From: Fidelibacterota bacterium
GTDB taxonomy: Bacteria > Fidelibacterota > UBA8477 > JABMPR01
DNA length: 64,000 nt
Assembly: GCA_021734325.1 (NCBI GenBank)
Contig: JAIPJF010000017.1
Span: 1-64,000, forward strand
Direction of reading: 5' to 3'
Each line of letters begins with the position of its first letter. The stretch's first letter is position 1. A program made the position numbers and the translations under genes. The notes under the pieces are model-generated. The model was not told the origin of the DNA and did no database searches. It saw only the letters and a list, made by a program, of their open reading frames with translations. Shown here in pieces: positions 38,625 to 47,571 of the stretch.

Positions 38625-39335
38625 ATGAATAAAGAAGAAGTCGTTGCCAAATTACTGCCTGTTTTGGAGGGTAAAGGACCTGGTGACATAATTTCTATTG
38701 CTTCACAAGAGTTGGGTGACCGCCTGATGATGACCACAGCTTTTGGGTACAGCGGGATAGTACTACTCAGCTTTGTAAAGGATGTCGCCCCGAATCTCCC
38801 GATCTATTTCATTGATACTGGATTCCACTTTGAGGAAACATTAAAGCTGAGACTCAAGATCATGGCCGAATGGAATATTAATATTCAAAGATTGGCCAGT
38901 ACAAGATTTAAAAAGGACCTTGATGAAATACTAGGCAGGGAAGCATATCGAACGAATCCTGATCTGTGCTGTTACCATCGCAAGGTTGAGCCATTATTAA
39001 ACCTCATGAAGGAAGATACTGTGTGGCTTTCTGCTACTAGAAGGGATCAGAGTCCAACGAGAGTTGGTACATCCGTAATCGAGATTGATGGTCGGGGCCA
39101 GATTAAGATTAGTCCCTTATTTAATTGGACAAGTGATGATTGTTGGACTTATATCAGAAAGTATGACTTGCCATATAATCCCCTCCATGATCAGTATTAT
39201 CCCAGTATCGGTTGTTATCCTTGCACAAACCCGGTGGATGAAGGGGGAACTGAGCGTAGTGGGAGATGGACTGGCATTGATAAAATTGAATGTGGTCTAC
39301 ATGTTCCGCTGAATCCAGATTCATCAAATGACTAA
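38625..39335 (+). CDS. cysH: APS-reductase-type CysH protein
   Basis: 236 residues. PP-loop-like TTAFGYSG (about 37-44), YFIDTGFHFEET, the cysteine pairs C115/C116 and C197/C200 that bind a 4Fe-4S cluster, and the C-terminal ECGLH with the catalytic Cys (C223). The two Cys pairs mark APS rather than PAPS reductase. It reduces adenylyl sulfate to sulfite with thioredoxin. No cysD/N/C or sulfite reductase gene is nearby; instead it lies in a surface-glycan locus and overlaps the GNAT gene by 8 bases. Confidence 0.9.
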   Translation: MNKEEVVAKLLPVLEGKGPGDIISIASQELGDRLMMTTAFGYSGIVLLSFVKDVAPNLPIYFIDTGFHFEETLKLRLKIMAEWNINIQRLASTRFKKDLDEILGREAYRTNPDLCCYHRKVEPLLNLMKEDTVWLSATRRDQSPTRVGTSVIEIDGRGQIKISPLFNWTSDDCWTYIRKYDLPYNPLHDQYYPSIGCYPCTNPVDEGGTERSGRWTGIDKIECGLHVPLNPDSSND

Positions 39336-40506
39336 AATTACCCGAAAATTTCAAGCGGGGGACGATGTCCATATCAATCGTCTCTACAAGTTAATAACCG
39401 GTATTGACAGAACTGAACAAGAATATGCATGGGAGTGGCTCGAGACATGGGATGGCATGGGGAGCATCTGGCTGGTTTTTGATGACTCCCGTGAACCTAA
39501 CGATCAGTTAATTGCTCAATATAGCCTCATTCCGACTCCCTTTTCATTTTGGGGGAAGAAGGTTAAAGCCGGCAAAACGGAAAATTGTATGAGCCATCCT
39601 GATTTTCGCGGTAAGGGGATGTATTTTCACCATGAAAGAGATTGCTTTGAAATAGCAAAGAAATCCTTCCAGATCTTTTTTACAACGACTGGTCATGTCG
39701 CGAGGGGCGCACCGGGGAAGGTGCGTAAAAAACTAGGTTATGTACCCTTCGACGATTGGGTCACATATAGCTATTGGCTTGATCGCAGAGAGCTTGCAAA
39801 GGAAATATCCTCCAAACTGCCAATTACTCTCAGAAAAAGAAACTGGCTCAATAATTCAATCGCTCATATGATTAGTAAAATTATAGTCATGCGCTCAAAG
39901 ATACCTACAGAAATAACAAAATATGATATTCGACTTTACCCAATCGAACGTTCGCCACTTGAAGAGATCGAGCAATTATGGAATCGGAATGCGGAATTAT
40001 ATGGGATATCCGTAGATCGAACCGCTGATTATTTAAAGTGGCGAATCAATGAAAATCCCTATATCTCCCATCATTATTTATGTTACTATGAAGAAAATAT
40101 TCTTCAGGGCTACATTATATTTTCAAGACAGGATACGGATCTGTATATCGTGGACCTACTTGCCAACCAAAAAGATAATTCTATATTTATCAATATGTTT
40201 GACCATCTAAAATCCTATGGGATAGAAAAAGCATGCCACCGAATAAAGTGTCATACTCCCAGCCTGAACAAATTTTTAATCCAGGTTTTGAGTGTCGCCA
40301 AATTTGTGAATTATGCTGATCTCTTTACCCTGAACATTTTTAAGCAGAAAACACCGCCCAAGCAGCTTTTTGTCTATGTCTCTGATGAAATCGAATCAGA
40401 AAAAGATATCTGGGATAATGGTTATTGGTATTTTACAGATATAGTAAAAGAGGGACGTCCCTATACAGTGAGACCGATTGATCATAATTTCAATCAGACT
40501 CCATAG
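39328..40506 (+). CDS. GNAT-family acetyltransferase-like protein
   Basis: 392 residues. The N-terminal half carries a GNAT acetyl-CoA loop (CMSHPDFRGKGMYFHHER, about residues 88-105) and GYVPFDDWV. The C-terminal half looks like a second, degenerate GNAT domain (LEEIEQLWNRNAELYGI onward). Such two-domain proteins occur in exopolysaccharide loci. The substrate is unknown. Translationally coupled to cysH. Confidence 0.75.
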   Translation: MTKITRKFQAGDDVHINRLYKLITGIDRTEQEYAWEWLETWDGMGSIWLVFDDSREPNDQLIAQYSLIPTPFSFWGKKVKAGKTENCMSHPDFRGKGMYFHHERDCFEIAKKSFQIFFTTTGHVARGAPGKVRKKLGYVPFDDWVTYSYWLDRRELAKEISSKLPITLRKRNWLNNSIAHMISKIIVMRSKIPTEITKYDIRLYPIERSPLEEIEQLWNRNAELYGISVDRTADYLKWRINENPYISHHYLCYYEENILQGYIIFSRQDTDLYIVDLLANQKDNSIFINMFDHLKSYGIEKACHRIKCHTPSLNKFLIQVLSVAKFVNYADLFTLNIFKQKTPPKQLFVYVSDEIESEKDIWDNGYWYFTDIVKEGRPYTVRPIDHNFNQTP

Positions 40507-40539
40507 ATGGAAAACTAAAAATAAAAGAATCGTGAGAAC

Positions 40540-41595
40540 ATGAAAGTAATGACCATCATAGGGGCGCGGCCCCAATTCATTAAGGCTTCAGTAGTCTCCA
40601 AAGCACTGAGGAATCAGGGTGTTAAGGAGATATTGGTTAATACGGGGCAGCACTATGATGATAATATGGCAAAAATATTTTTTGAGGAAATGGGGATACC
40701 CAGACCTGATTATAATCTTGGCGTAGGTTCTGGAACGCATGCTGCTCAAACCTCAGCATCGTTGGTTGGGATTGAAAACATTATTTTAGATGAGAAACCA
40801 GACGCTCTCATTGTATATGGGGATACCAACGCAACGATCGCTGGTGCATTGGCTGCTTCAAAATTACATCTGAAATTAATTCATATTGAAGCTGGTTTGC
40901 GATCATACAATAGGCAAATGCCAGAAGAGATAAACCGCATTGTTACAGATGTCCTCTCAGACCTTCTCTTTGTTCCAACACAAATTGCAGTCGATAATCT
41001 TAAGAAAGAGGGCATTGTAAATGGTGTCCACATAGTCGGTGATGTGATGGTGGATGCCCTGATGGAGTATACGGAAGTTGCTGAAACGAAATCAGACATT
41101 CTTGACCGGTTGGCAATTGAAAAAAAATCATATGTGCTGTTAACCATCCACCGTCCAAGCAATGCTGACAATAATGAACGCATTGCCAAAATTCTGGAGC
41201 AAGTCGCTGCATCCAAACTGCCGGTTATCTTTCCAGTACACCCCAGAAGCAGGAAAAGCGCAGAGTCGTTGATTGAAAAAGTGTCTGACCATGTTCGTTT
41301 GATAGATCCAGTGGGATATTTGGATATGATGCTACTTGAAAAATATGCGAAAATGATCGTAACTGATTCTGGTGGGGTTCAGAAAGAGGCCTATTTACAT
41401 AAGACCCCCTGTTTGACCGTCCGAGGCGAGACTGAGTGGCTCGAAACCGTTCGGGACGGCTGGAACTATTTGGTGGGAGACAATCTGGAAGACATTTCAC
41501 AACTCATGGCTCAATTTCCAGAACCCAAAGCGTGGCATAGTCACTACGGTGATGGTCATGCAGCAGAACGTATCGTTAAGATACTGATGAGCTAG
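40540..41595 (+). CDS. wecB: UDP-N-acetylglucosamine 2-epimerase (non-hydrolysing)
   Basis: 351 residues. Starts MKVMTIIGARPQFIKASVVSKAL; VNTGQHYDDNM, VYGDTNATIAGALAA, HIEAGLRSYNRQMPEEINR and TDSGGVQKEAYL are all diagnostic. It interconverts UDP-GlcNAc and UDP-ManNAc, providing a precursor for the surface glycan. Last gene of the glycan locus, 15 bases before the histidine kinase gene. Confidence 0.96.
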   Translation: MKVMTIIGARPQFIKASVVSKALRNQGVKEILVNTGQHYDDNMAKIFFEEMGIPRPDYNLGVGSGTHAAQTSASLVGIENIILDEKPDALIVYGDTNATIAGALAASKLHLKLIHIEAGLRSYNRQMPEEINRIVTDVLSDLLFVPTQIAVDNLKKEGIVNGVHIVGDVMVDALMEYTEVAETKSDILDRLAIEKKSYVLLTIHRPSNADNNERIAKILEQVAASKLPVIFPVHPRSRKSAESLIEKVSDHVRLIDPVGYLDMMLLEKYAKMIVTDSGGVQKEAYLHKTPCLTVRGETEWLETVRDGWNYLVGDNLEDISQLMAQFPEPKAWHSHYGDGHAAERIVKILMS

Positions 41596-41610
41596 GATAT
41601 CATATTCAAT

Positions 41611-43149
41611 ATGTCGAATAAGATGCGCGAATTTCGATCCACAACGAATATCAAACTGGGACTATTTGTTCTCGCAATTCTGATTATCACCGTTTCCTTA
41701 CTTTACACAAACTGGGTAATTGCCAAACTTCGCGATGACAATTTAAGGTTCTTGAGATATAACTCAAATCTTCTTGCCAACGCTCTGGCTGCAGACCTTC
41801 AAAGCAGGGCATACCAGGAAGAACAAAGGCAATTCCTCAGCTACAACGCCAGGCTCTACGCAAGTGCACTGTCAGCTGATGTTACGAGTATGGATTTCGC
41901 ATTTAACCAGGTAATTCGAAATGTTAGCTTCCCTGTCATCATTACAGTCGTTGAAAAAGGGCAACAGATCGTGTACGCACATCGTAATATTGAGATTCCA
42001 GATACTGTGGTAGAATCATCCCAGATTGATTTTCTCTTATCCCTCGCCAAGCGTATGGATGCCTTGAATAGACCGATCCCCGTTATCTATAACAAACAGG
42101 AGATAATGCGAATTCATTTCGGGAAACCAGAAAGTCATAAGCTCCAGGAGGTTATCGAAAAGGTTATTCTGGCTGTTAATTTTCCTATGATTATCACCGA
42201 GAAAGACGAGAGTGGCAAGACGGTGATTCAAAATCACACCTTGAAATTCTCTCCGACTCTTGACCCCAGGGAAAGAGACGAGCTACTAAAGAATAGTCTA
42301 AAGAGGATGGATAGTAAAAATGAACCAGTCCCCGTAGAGTTTGAAGCGAAAACGGTTATGCTGATCCATTATGAGGATTCAGAATTAATCCAGGCTCTTA
42401 GATGGTTTCCTTTCCTGGAATTTGGAATCATTGGGGCGTTTATCTTACTGGGTTTTGCCGGTTTTCAATTCATACGTAATGCAGAACGTCGTGGGATCTG
42501 GGTCGGATTATCAAAGGAAACGGCCCATCAATTGGGGACACCTTTATCCTCACTTATGGGATGGATAGAATTGCTCAGAGAAAACAAACACTCAGACGAG
42601 ACCAGGAAAATTGTCGAGGAGATGGATAAGGATTTACAGCGTCTAAATCAGGTCGCAGAGAGGTTCTCGAAGATTGGAGCAGGCGTAAATCTGGAAGGGC
42701 TCTCCGCCTACGATTTGATCCAACCTGTGCTGACCTATGTCCAGCGTCGGATCCCTCAATGGGGTAAGTCAATTGAAGTCGAATTCATTTGTCCTGACAG
42801 TATTTATGTGATGGCACATCGGGAATTATTTGGCTGGGCTATCGAAAATATGCTAAAAAATTCTGTTGATGCCATAAAAGGGGATCAGGGGACGATACGT
42901 GTGGAAGTGTTTTCAAGTGGAGACTGGACGAGTGTATTTGTAACAGATAATGGTGAGGGTATTCCTTTCCGTGACCATAAAAATATTTTCAGGCCCGGAT
43001 GGAGTTCCAAAAAACGGGGGTGGGGACTAGGTCTGAGTCTCGTTGAAAGAATTATTAGAGAATATCACCAGGGTGATATTCTGGTTGAGTCTATCCCTAA
43101 GCAGGGTACTACTTTCGAAATTCGTCTCAAAACGGCGCCAAATCACTGA
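41611..43149 (+). CDS. Membrane sensor histidine kinase with duplicated sensor unit
   Basis: 512 residues. Membrane helices at about 16-36 and 268-287 bracket a ~230-residue extracytoplasmic region. Within it, residues 101-174 and 185-257 are clear repeats (VIRNVSFPVIIT versus VILAVNFPMIIT; LAKRMDALNRPIPV versus SLKRMDSKNEPVPV). The H-box is ETAHQLGTPLSSLMGW with His306, followed by an HATPase domain (ENMLKNSVDAIKG, DNGEGIP, GWGLGLSLVERI). No response regulator is adjacent; the PorX-like protein at 8065 is one possible partner, but this is a guess. Confidence 0.92.
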   Translation: MSNKMREFRSTTNIKLGLFVLAILIITVSLLYTNWVIAKLRDDNLRFLRYNSNLLANALAADLQSRAYQEEQRQFLSYNARLYASALSADVTSMDFAFNQVIRNVSFPVIITVVEKGQQIVYAHRNIEIPDTVVESSQIDFLLSLAKRMDALNRPIPVIYNKQEIMRIHFGKPESHKLQEVIEKVILAVNFPMIITEKDESGKTVIQNHTLKFSPTLDPRERDELLKNSLKRMDSKNEPVPVEFEAKTVMLIHYEDSELIQALRWFPFLEFGIIGAFILLGFAGFQFIRNAERRGIWVGLSKETAHQLGTPLSSLMGWIELLRENKHSDETRKIVEEMDKDLQRLNQVAERFSKIGAGVNLEGLSAYDLIQPVLTYVQRRIPQWGKSIEVEFICPDSIYVMAHRELFGWAIENMLKNSVDAIKGDQGTIRVEVFSSGDWTSVFVTDNGEGIPFRDHKNIFRPGWSSKKRGWGLGLSLVERIIREYHQGDILVESIPKQGTTFEIRLKTAPNH

Positions 43150-43165
43150 AAATCCTAGATTTTTT
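43149..43165 (+). terminator. Weak AT-rich hairpin after the histidine kinase gene
   Basis: aaaatc (43149-43154) pairs with gatttt (43158-43163) around a 3-base loop, and two more T follow. It sits at the kinase stop codon and just before the rplM promoter. The low stability makes it a possible, not firm, terminator. Confidence 0.35.
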
Positions 43166-43181
43166 ACCTGGGAAATTATGT

Positions 43182-43210
43182 TTGACATGCCACAGGGCGT
43201 CGTTTAGATT
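43182..43210 (+). promoter_or_regulatory. Promoter of the rplM-rpsI-rpsB-tsf-pyrH-frr run
   Basis: Perfect TTGACA (43182-43187), a 17-base spacer and TAGATT (43205-43210). Transcription would start near 43217, leaving a ~50-base leader before the rplM start at 43267. A tiny frame at 43247-43270 (MKKKELN and stop) overlaps the TTG start. Confidence 0.75.
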
Positions 43211-43266
43211 ACGTCGCTTTTTCCGGACCGTAGGTGGCTTGGAGTTATGAAAAAGAAGGAATTGAA

Positions 43267-43698
43267 TTGAAAACATATAATGTTAAGGCGGGTGATATTG
43301 AGCGTGAATGGTGGATTGTAGACGCCACTGGGATGACTCTTGGGAGACTCTCAAGTTCAATCGCTCAGATCCTCAGGGGAAAACACAAACCAACATATGT
43401 GCCATATCTTGATAGTGGTGATTTTGTTATTGTGACCAATGCTGAGAAAGTTCGTGTCTCAGGCAATAAAGAAGAGCAGAAAACCTATTTTCGTCATAGT
43501 GGTTATCCTGGCGGAGCTAAGTTTACATCTCTTGCACAACTGCGTGAAGCCCACCCTGAAAGAATTATAGAATTTGCAGTGAAAGGTATGCTGCCACATA
43601 ATCGTTTGGGCCGTGCGCAAATCAAGAAGATGAAAGTCTATGCCGGTGATTCACACCCACACGAAGCACAACAACCCAAACCACTTGAAATAGGTTAA
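43267..43698 (+). CDS. rplM: 50S ribosomal protein L13
   Basis: 143 residues from TTG 43267 ([22 protein letters not shown]), matching the usual 142-residue family length and N-terminus. A GTG at 43234 in the same frame would add 11 unlike residues; gaagga at 43255-43260 fits the TTG with 6-base spacing. Core motifs: [38 protein letters not shown]-like [15 protein letters not shown]. First gene of the ribosomal run. Confidence 0.95.
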   Translation: MKTYNVKAGDIEREWWIVDATGMTLGRLSSSIAQILRGKHKPTYVPYLDSGDFVIVTNAEKVRVSGNKEEQKTYFRHSGYPGGAKFTSLAQLREAHPERIIEFAVKGMLPHNRLGRAQIKKMKVYAGDSHPHEAQQPKPLEIG

Positions 43699-43702
43699 CT
43701 GA

Positions 43703-44098
43703 ATGAGCAATACGAATACATTTTATGCCACTGGGAAAAGGAAAACATCGATTGCGCGCGTATACATGCAGCCCGGTAAAGGCATTATTAAAGTTAATAA
43801 CCGCGAATTAGATGAATATTTTGGTCGGAAAACCTTGAGGATGCTCGTTCGTGAACCCTTGGAATTGACAGAGAACTCAAATCGCTATGACATCTCCGTG
43901 AATGTCAATGGCGGTGGTCTTTCTGGTCAGGCATACGCCATTCGTCATGGCATTTCTAAGGCTCTACAGGGTGACAATAATGAATTACGTCCTGCCTTAA
44001 AGAAAGCTGGACTACTTACCCGTGATGCTCGCAAGAAAGAGCGTAAAAAATACGGCTTGGCTGGTGCTCGTAAAGCGTACCAGTTCTCGAAACGTTAA
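43703..44098 (+). CDS. rpsI: 30S ribosomal protein S9
   Basis: 131 residues. [20 protein letters not shown] at the N-terminus, [19 protein letters not shown], and the basic tail [17 protein letters not shown] that reaches the P-site tRNA. It follows rplM after four bases, the universal pairing. Confidence 0.98.
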   Translation: MSNTNTFYATGKRKTSIARVYMQPGKGIIKVNNRELDEYFGRKTLRMLVREPLELTENSNRYDISVNVNGGGLSGQAYAIRHGISKALQGDNNELRPALKKAGLLTRDARKKERKKYGLAGARKAYQFSKR

Positions 44099-44115
44099 AA
44101 TTCTCAGGAGAGTTA

Positions 44116-44832
44116 ATGCATAATATTTCATTAGAGGATTTATTGGCTTCAGGCGCCCATTTTGGTCATATGACCAGCAATTGGGATCCGAATATGGAAG
44201 AATATATCTTCACAAAGAAGAATGGTGTGCACATCATTGATTTGTACAGAACCATTGAGCAACTTACCAAAGCTGTTGATCTGGTAAGTTCAACTGTGAA
44301 GAAGGGTGGCTCCATTCTTTTCGTTGCCACCAAGAAGTCTGCCAAAACTGTTGTAGAAGAGGAAGCAGACCGTTGCGGTATGTTTCATGTAACAGAACGG
44401 TGGCTTGGTGGTACTCTGACAAACTTCATGACCATAAAGCAATCGATTAAACGCTTACATCTCCTTGAGAAAGATGAGACCAGCGGTATTGCAGAAACTT
44501 TGACAAAAAAAGAATTACTGATGCGCTCCCGCGAAAGAATTCGTCTTCAGACCCAGCATCGTGGTATCAAGGATATGAGACGTCTTCCAGACGTGGTCAT
44601 CGTTGTAGATGCTAAGAAGGAGTCTATTGCAATAGCAGAAGCTTTACGATTAGAGATTCCGATCATTGCTGTAGTTGACACGAATACTGATCCACGTAAA
44701 GTAGATATTCCAATTCCTGCTAATGACGACTCTATTCAGGCTATTCGTTTGCTTATGGGGACCCTTGCTGATTCCATTTTGGAAGCTAAAGGGATTTCCA
44801 AAGTGAAGGAAACTGAAGAAGCTACTGCATAA
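44116..44832 (+). CDS. rpsB: 30S ribosomal protein S2
   Basis: 238 residues. [49 protein letters not shown] and [12 protein letters not shown] are typical. It has a good Shine-Dalgarno (caggaga). It is followed by tsf, the usual order. Confidence 0.98.
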   Translation: MHNISLEDLLASGAHFGHMTSNWDPNMEEYIFTKKNGVHIIDLYRTIEQLTKAVDLVSSTVKKGGSILFVATKKSAKTVVEEEADRCGMFHVTERWLGGTLTNFMTIKQSIKRLHLLEKDETSGIAETLTKKELLMRSRERIRLQTQHRGIKDMRRLPDVVIVVDAKKESIAIAEALRLEIPIIAVVDTNTDPRKVDIPIPANDDSIQAIRLLMGTLADSILEAKGISKVKETEEATA

Positions 44833-44866
44833 TAACACATATATTTAAACCCGGAGAAGAGTGAGA

Positions 44867-45475
44867 ATGGCTATTACAGCTGCTGCGGTTAAAGAGCTGC
44901 GCGAGAAAACAGGCGTCGGAATGATGGAGTGTAAAACAGCACTTCAGGAAGCCAATGGGGATATGGAAAAAGCGATCGATGTACTGCGTAAAAAAGGTGC
45001 ATCCAAAGCTGCTAAAAAAGTGGGTCGCGCGACCAATGAAGGACTGATCTTCAGCTATATTCATGCTGGTGGAAAGCTCGGAGCAATTGTTGAAATTGCA
45101 TGTGAAACAGATTTTGTAGCAAATACTGATCAATTTCAGGCTTTGGGTCATGATATTGCCATGCATGTTGCTGCTGCCGCACCTGAAGTAGTGAAACGGG
45201 AACAAGTTTCAACTGTGGATCTCGAGAAAGAATCTGAAATATTTAAAGTTCAAGCCCTGAATGAGGGAAAACCAGCGCAAATTGTTGAAAAAATTGTTGC
45301 TGGCCGTCTTGAGAAGTATTACAAGGAAGTTGTTTTGCTGGAGCAACCCTACGTGAAGGATCCTGAGAGAAATATCGCCGATCTCGTAAATGAGACTATT
45401 GCTTCTCTGGGTGAAAACATGTCCATTGTACGCTTTCAGCGCTTTGCTGTTGGAGAATCCACCACCAGCTCATAG
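44867..45475 (+). CDS. tsf: Elongation factor Ts
   Basis: 202 residues from ATG 44867 (MAITAAAVKELREKTGVGMMECK), with ggagaag at 44853-44859; a GTG six bases earlier is in frame but badly placed. It has the UBA-like N-terminal domain and a single dimerisation half, the short form also seen in Thermus and many FCB species rather than the ~280-residue E. coli form. It recycles EF-Tu-GDP. Confidence 0.97.
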   Translation: MAITAAAVKELREKTGVGMMECKTALQEANGDMEKAIDVLRKKGASKAAKKVGRATNEGLIFSYIHAGGKLGAIVEIACETDFVANTDQFQALGHDIAMHVAAAAPEVVKREQVSTVDLEKESEIFKVQALNEGKPAQIVEKIVAGRLEKYYKEVVLLEQPYVKDPERNIADLVNETIASLGENMSIVRFQRFAVGESTTSS

Positions 45476-45499
45476 AAATTCTATAGATCAGGCGAAAAA

Positions 45500-46231
45500 A
45501 TGTCAGCCGAACCAATCTACAAGCGTGTACTACTAAAATTAAGTGGCGAGTCGCTTGCAGGTGATTCGGCTCTTTCTATTTCTACAAAGGTACTGGACCA
45601 AATGACGACTGATCTTGAGGCCGTTGTACAGTTAGGTGTTGAGGTCGGTATTGTAATAGGTGGCGGTAATATTTTCCGTGGGCTTTCCGCAAAAGCCAAA
45701 AATATGAACCGGGTAGCTGCTGATCATATGGGCATGCTTGCCACGGTGATCAATGCTGTTGCTCTGGGAGATGCAGTTAAGCGACGTGGGATTCCGGTCA
45801 GTGTGTTGACAGCCATTGAAATGAATAAGATCGCTGAACCCTTCACCCAAAGAAAAGCCCTGCAGCACTTAGCGGATGGGAAAGTGGTAATATTTGCTGG
45901 CGGTACCGGGAATCCTTTCTTTACAACTGATACTGCGGCGGCGTTGAGGGCTGTTGAAATGGGAGCTGATGTTCTCTTAAAGGGCACTCGAGTTGATGGT
46001 ATCTATTCTGCAGACCCGGAAAAGGATGCAACAGCAACATTTCTTCCGAAATTAAGCTACGATGAGGTTCTCAGTCAGAATCTTAGAATAATGGATCAGA
46101 CGGCATTTGCTCTCTGTCGTGAAAATCAACTTGCAGTACATGTATTTAATATGGAAATTCGTGGAAATTTGTTAAAAGTCATACAGGGATCAAACATCGG
46201 ATCGGTTGTGGGAGGTAACAATGATAAATGA
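45500..46231 (+). CDS. pyrH: UMP kinase
   Basis: 243 residues. KRVLLKLSGESLAGD, VGIVIGGGNIFRGL, FAGGTGNPFFTTDTAAALRA and the GADVLLKGTRVDGIYSADP stretch are diagnostic. It phosphorylates UMP to UDP and is an amino-acid-kinase-fold hexamer controlled by GTP and UTP in other bacteria. Its last codons overlap frr. Confidence 0.98.
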   Translation: MSAEPIYKRVLLKLSGESLAGDSALSISTKVLDQMTTDLEAVVQLGVEVGIVIGGGNIFRGLSAKAKNMNRVAADHMGMLATVINAVALGDAVKRRGIPVSVLTAIEMNKIAEPFTQRKALQHLADGKVVIFAGGTGNPFFTTDTAAALRAVEMGADVLLKGTRVDGIYSADPEKDATATFLPKLSYDEVLSQNLRIMDQTAFALCRENQLAVHVFNMEIRGNLLKVIQGSNIGSVVGGNNDK

Positions 46232-46778
46232 ATTATTTAAGGATGTAGATCATCGAATGAAAATGTCCGTTGAACACACAAAAAATGAGTTCAGCGGTTT
46301 GCGAAGTGGTCGTGCTTCTATCACTCTGGTTGAGCATATCAAAGTACCTTATTATGGTAATCCGACACCTTTGAATCAGGTAGCCAATCTAAGTGTTCCT
46401 GAACCACGAATGATTGTTATTCAACCCTGGGAGAAGAGTCTCACAGCCGATATTGAAAAAGCTGTTATGTCGGCAGATCTTGGATTGAATCCGACGAATG
46501 ATGGGGTCGTGATCCGTATCCCGATTCCGGCCTTGACAGATGAACGCAGGAAAGAGTTAATCCGCCACGTGCACAATATTGCTGAAGATGGAAGAATTGG
46601 GATTCGGAACGTTCGACGTGACGCAAATGATCATCTAAAGAGGGCCGAGAAAGAGCATGAGATTTCAGAGGATAATGCAAAACGCGCTATCAGCAATGTT
46701 CAGGAAATGACGGATAAATATATTAAAGAGATTGATGAGGCTGTAGCATTAAAAGAGAAGGACATTATGGAAGTATAA
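46221..46778 (+). CDS. frr: Ribosome recycling factor
   Basis: 185 residues from ATG 46221 (MINELFKDVDHRMKMSVEHTK), the family length; ggaggt at 46211-46216 fits this start, whereas a GTG at 46206 is too far upstream. GLRSGRAS, VPYYGNPTPLNQVA and NVRRDAND are typical. It works with EF-G to split ribosomes after termination. Its start lies inside the end of pyrH. Confidence 0.97.
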   Translation: MINELFKDVDHRMKMSVEHTKNEFSGLRSGRASITLVEHIKVPYYGNPTPLNQVANLSVPEPRMIVIQPWEKSLTADIEKAVMSADLGLNPTNDGVVIRIPIPALTDERRKELIRHVHNIAEDGRIGIRNVRRDANDHLKRAEKEHEISEDNAKRAISNVQEMTDKYIKEIDEAVALKEKDIMEV

Positions 46779-46799
46779 TGTCTTTTTACATAGTGAAAT

Positions 46800-46831
46800 A
46801 AAAAAGCTCCGAAGATCTCGGAGCTTTTTTT
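46800..46831 (+). terminator. Strong bidirectional terminator between frr and the peroxiredoxin
   Basis: aaaaaagctccga / tcggagctttttt: a 13-bp stem, seven of them GC-rich core pairs, with a 5-base loop and T runs in both directions. It ends frr from the left and the peroxiredoxin gene from the right, fitting the convergent arrangement. Confidence 0.93.
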
Positions 46832-46850
46832 ATTTCTACTCGAGTGAAGT

Positions 46851-47495
46851 TTACAATCTATCTGCGTTCTTCTCAAGATAGGTGGCAACGCCAAGGAAGT
46901 TTTCCTTCATGCCCTCATCACCTTCTTGCCAGCCTGCAGGACAGACTTCGCCATGCTCCTGATTGAAAGTCAGAGCGTCTACCATGCGCAACATTTCATC
47001 AACATTCCTGCCGAGTGGCAAATCATTGATGACTGCATGACGGATTATGCCATCCTCATCAATTAGAAAGGAAGCTCTTAAAGCCTTTTCTCCTCCAACA
47101 GTTGTTTCCTCTTCTCCCTCATCAGTGAGAACGGTGGCCGGTGTGGATCCATCCAGAACATCATAGGCTCTAGCTATTTTTTTATCCAGGTCAGCAAGGA
47201 TGGGATATTGAATATTTCCGATTCCGCCATTCTTTGTGTCTGTATTCTTCCATCCAAAATGACTCCATTTTGAATCAACTGAGCAGCCAATAACCTGAAC
47301 ATTGCGTTTTTCAAATTCTGGGAGACGATGATCAAAAGCGAGAATCTCGGTCGGGCAGACAAATGTGAAATCAAGAGGATAAAAGAACAGCACAACTTTT
47401 TTTCCCTTATAATCAGAAAGACTGATCTCTTTAAAGCTGTTATCTCCCATAATCGCAGTTGCTGTAAATTGTGGTGCAGGTTTCGTAACTAACAT
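46851..47495 (-). CDS. 2-Cys peroxiredoxin (AhpC/TSA type)
   Basis: 214 residues. The peroxidatic Cys47 sits in DFTFVCPTE and the resolving Cys185 in GEVCPAGW, as in typical 2-Cys enzymes. It removes H2O2 and organic peroxides using thioredoxin or AhpF-like donors, none of which is adjacent. The start [14 protein letters not shown] (47495) is preferred because ggag lies 9 bases upstream; ATG at 47510 would add five residues and lacks a ribosome site. The gene stands alone on the minus strand, with a PerR/Fur-like palindrome at its promoter. Confidence 0.95.
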   Translation of the reverse strand: MLVTKPAPQFTATAIMGDNSFKEISLSDYKGKKVVLFFYPLDFTFVCPTEILAFDHRLPEFEKRNVQVIGCSVDSKWSHFGWKNTDTKNGGIGNIQYPILADLDKKIARAYDVLDGSTPATVLTDEGEEETTVGGEKALRASFLIDEDGIIRHAVINDLPLGRNVDEMLRMVDALTFNQEHGEVCPAGWQEGDEGMKENFLGVATYLEKNADRL

Positions 47496-47525
47496 TGTTT
47501 CATTCTCCATATAGGGTAAAGTTAA

Positions 47526-47540
47526 TAGTAATCATTACTG
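47526..47540 (-). promoter_or_regulatory. PerR/Fur-like operator of the peroxiredoxin gene
   Basis: Perfect 6-1-6 palindrome AGTAAT-C-ATTACT at 47527-47539. Its core TAATnATTA is the core of the PerR/Fur box. It starts about 30 bases upstream of the start codon and overlaps the expected transcription start. The regulator is not in the window. Confidence 0.5.
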
Positions 47541-47543
47541 TTT

Positions 47544-47571
47544 AATATAATTACGATTTATGCAGTAACAA
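47544..47571 (-). promoter_or_regulatory. Probable promoter of the peroxiredoxin gene
   Basis: Read on the minus strand: TTGTTA (47571-47566), a 16-base spacer, then TATATT (47549-47544). Transcription would begin close to 47537, inside the palindrome at 47527-47539, an arrangement that suits repression. Confidence 0.5.
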
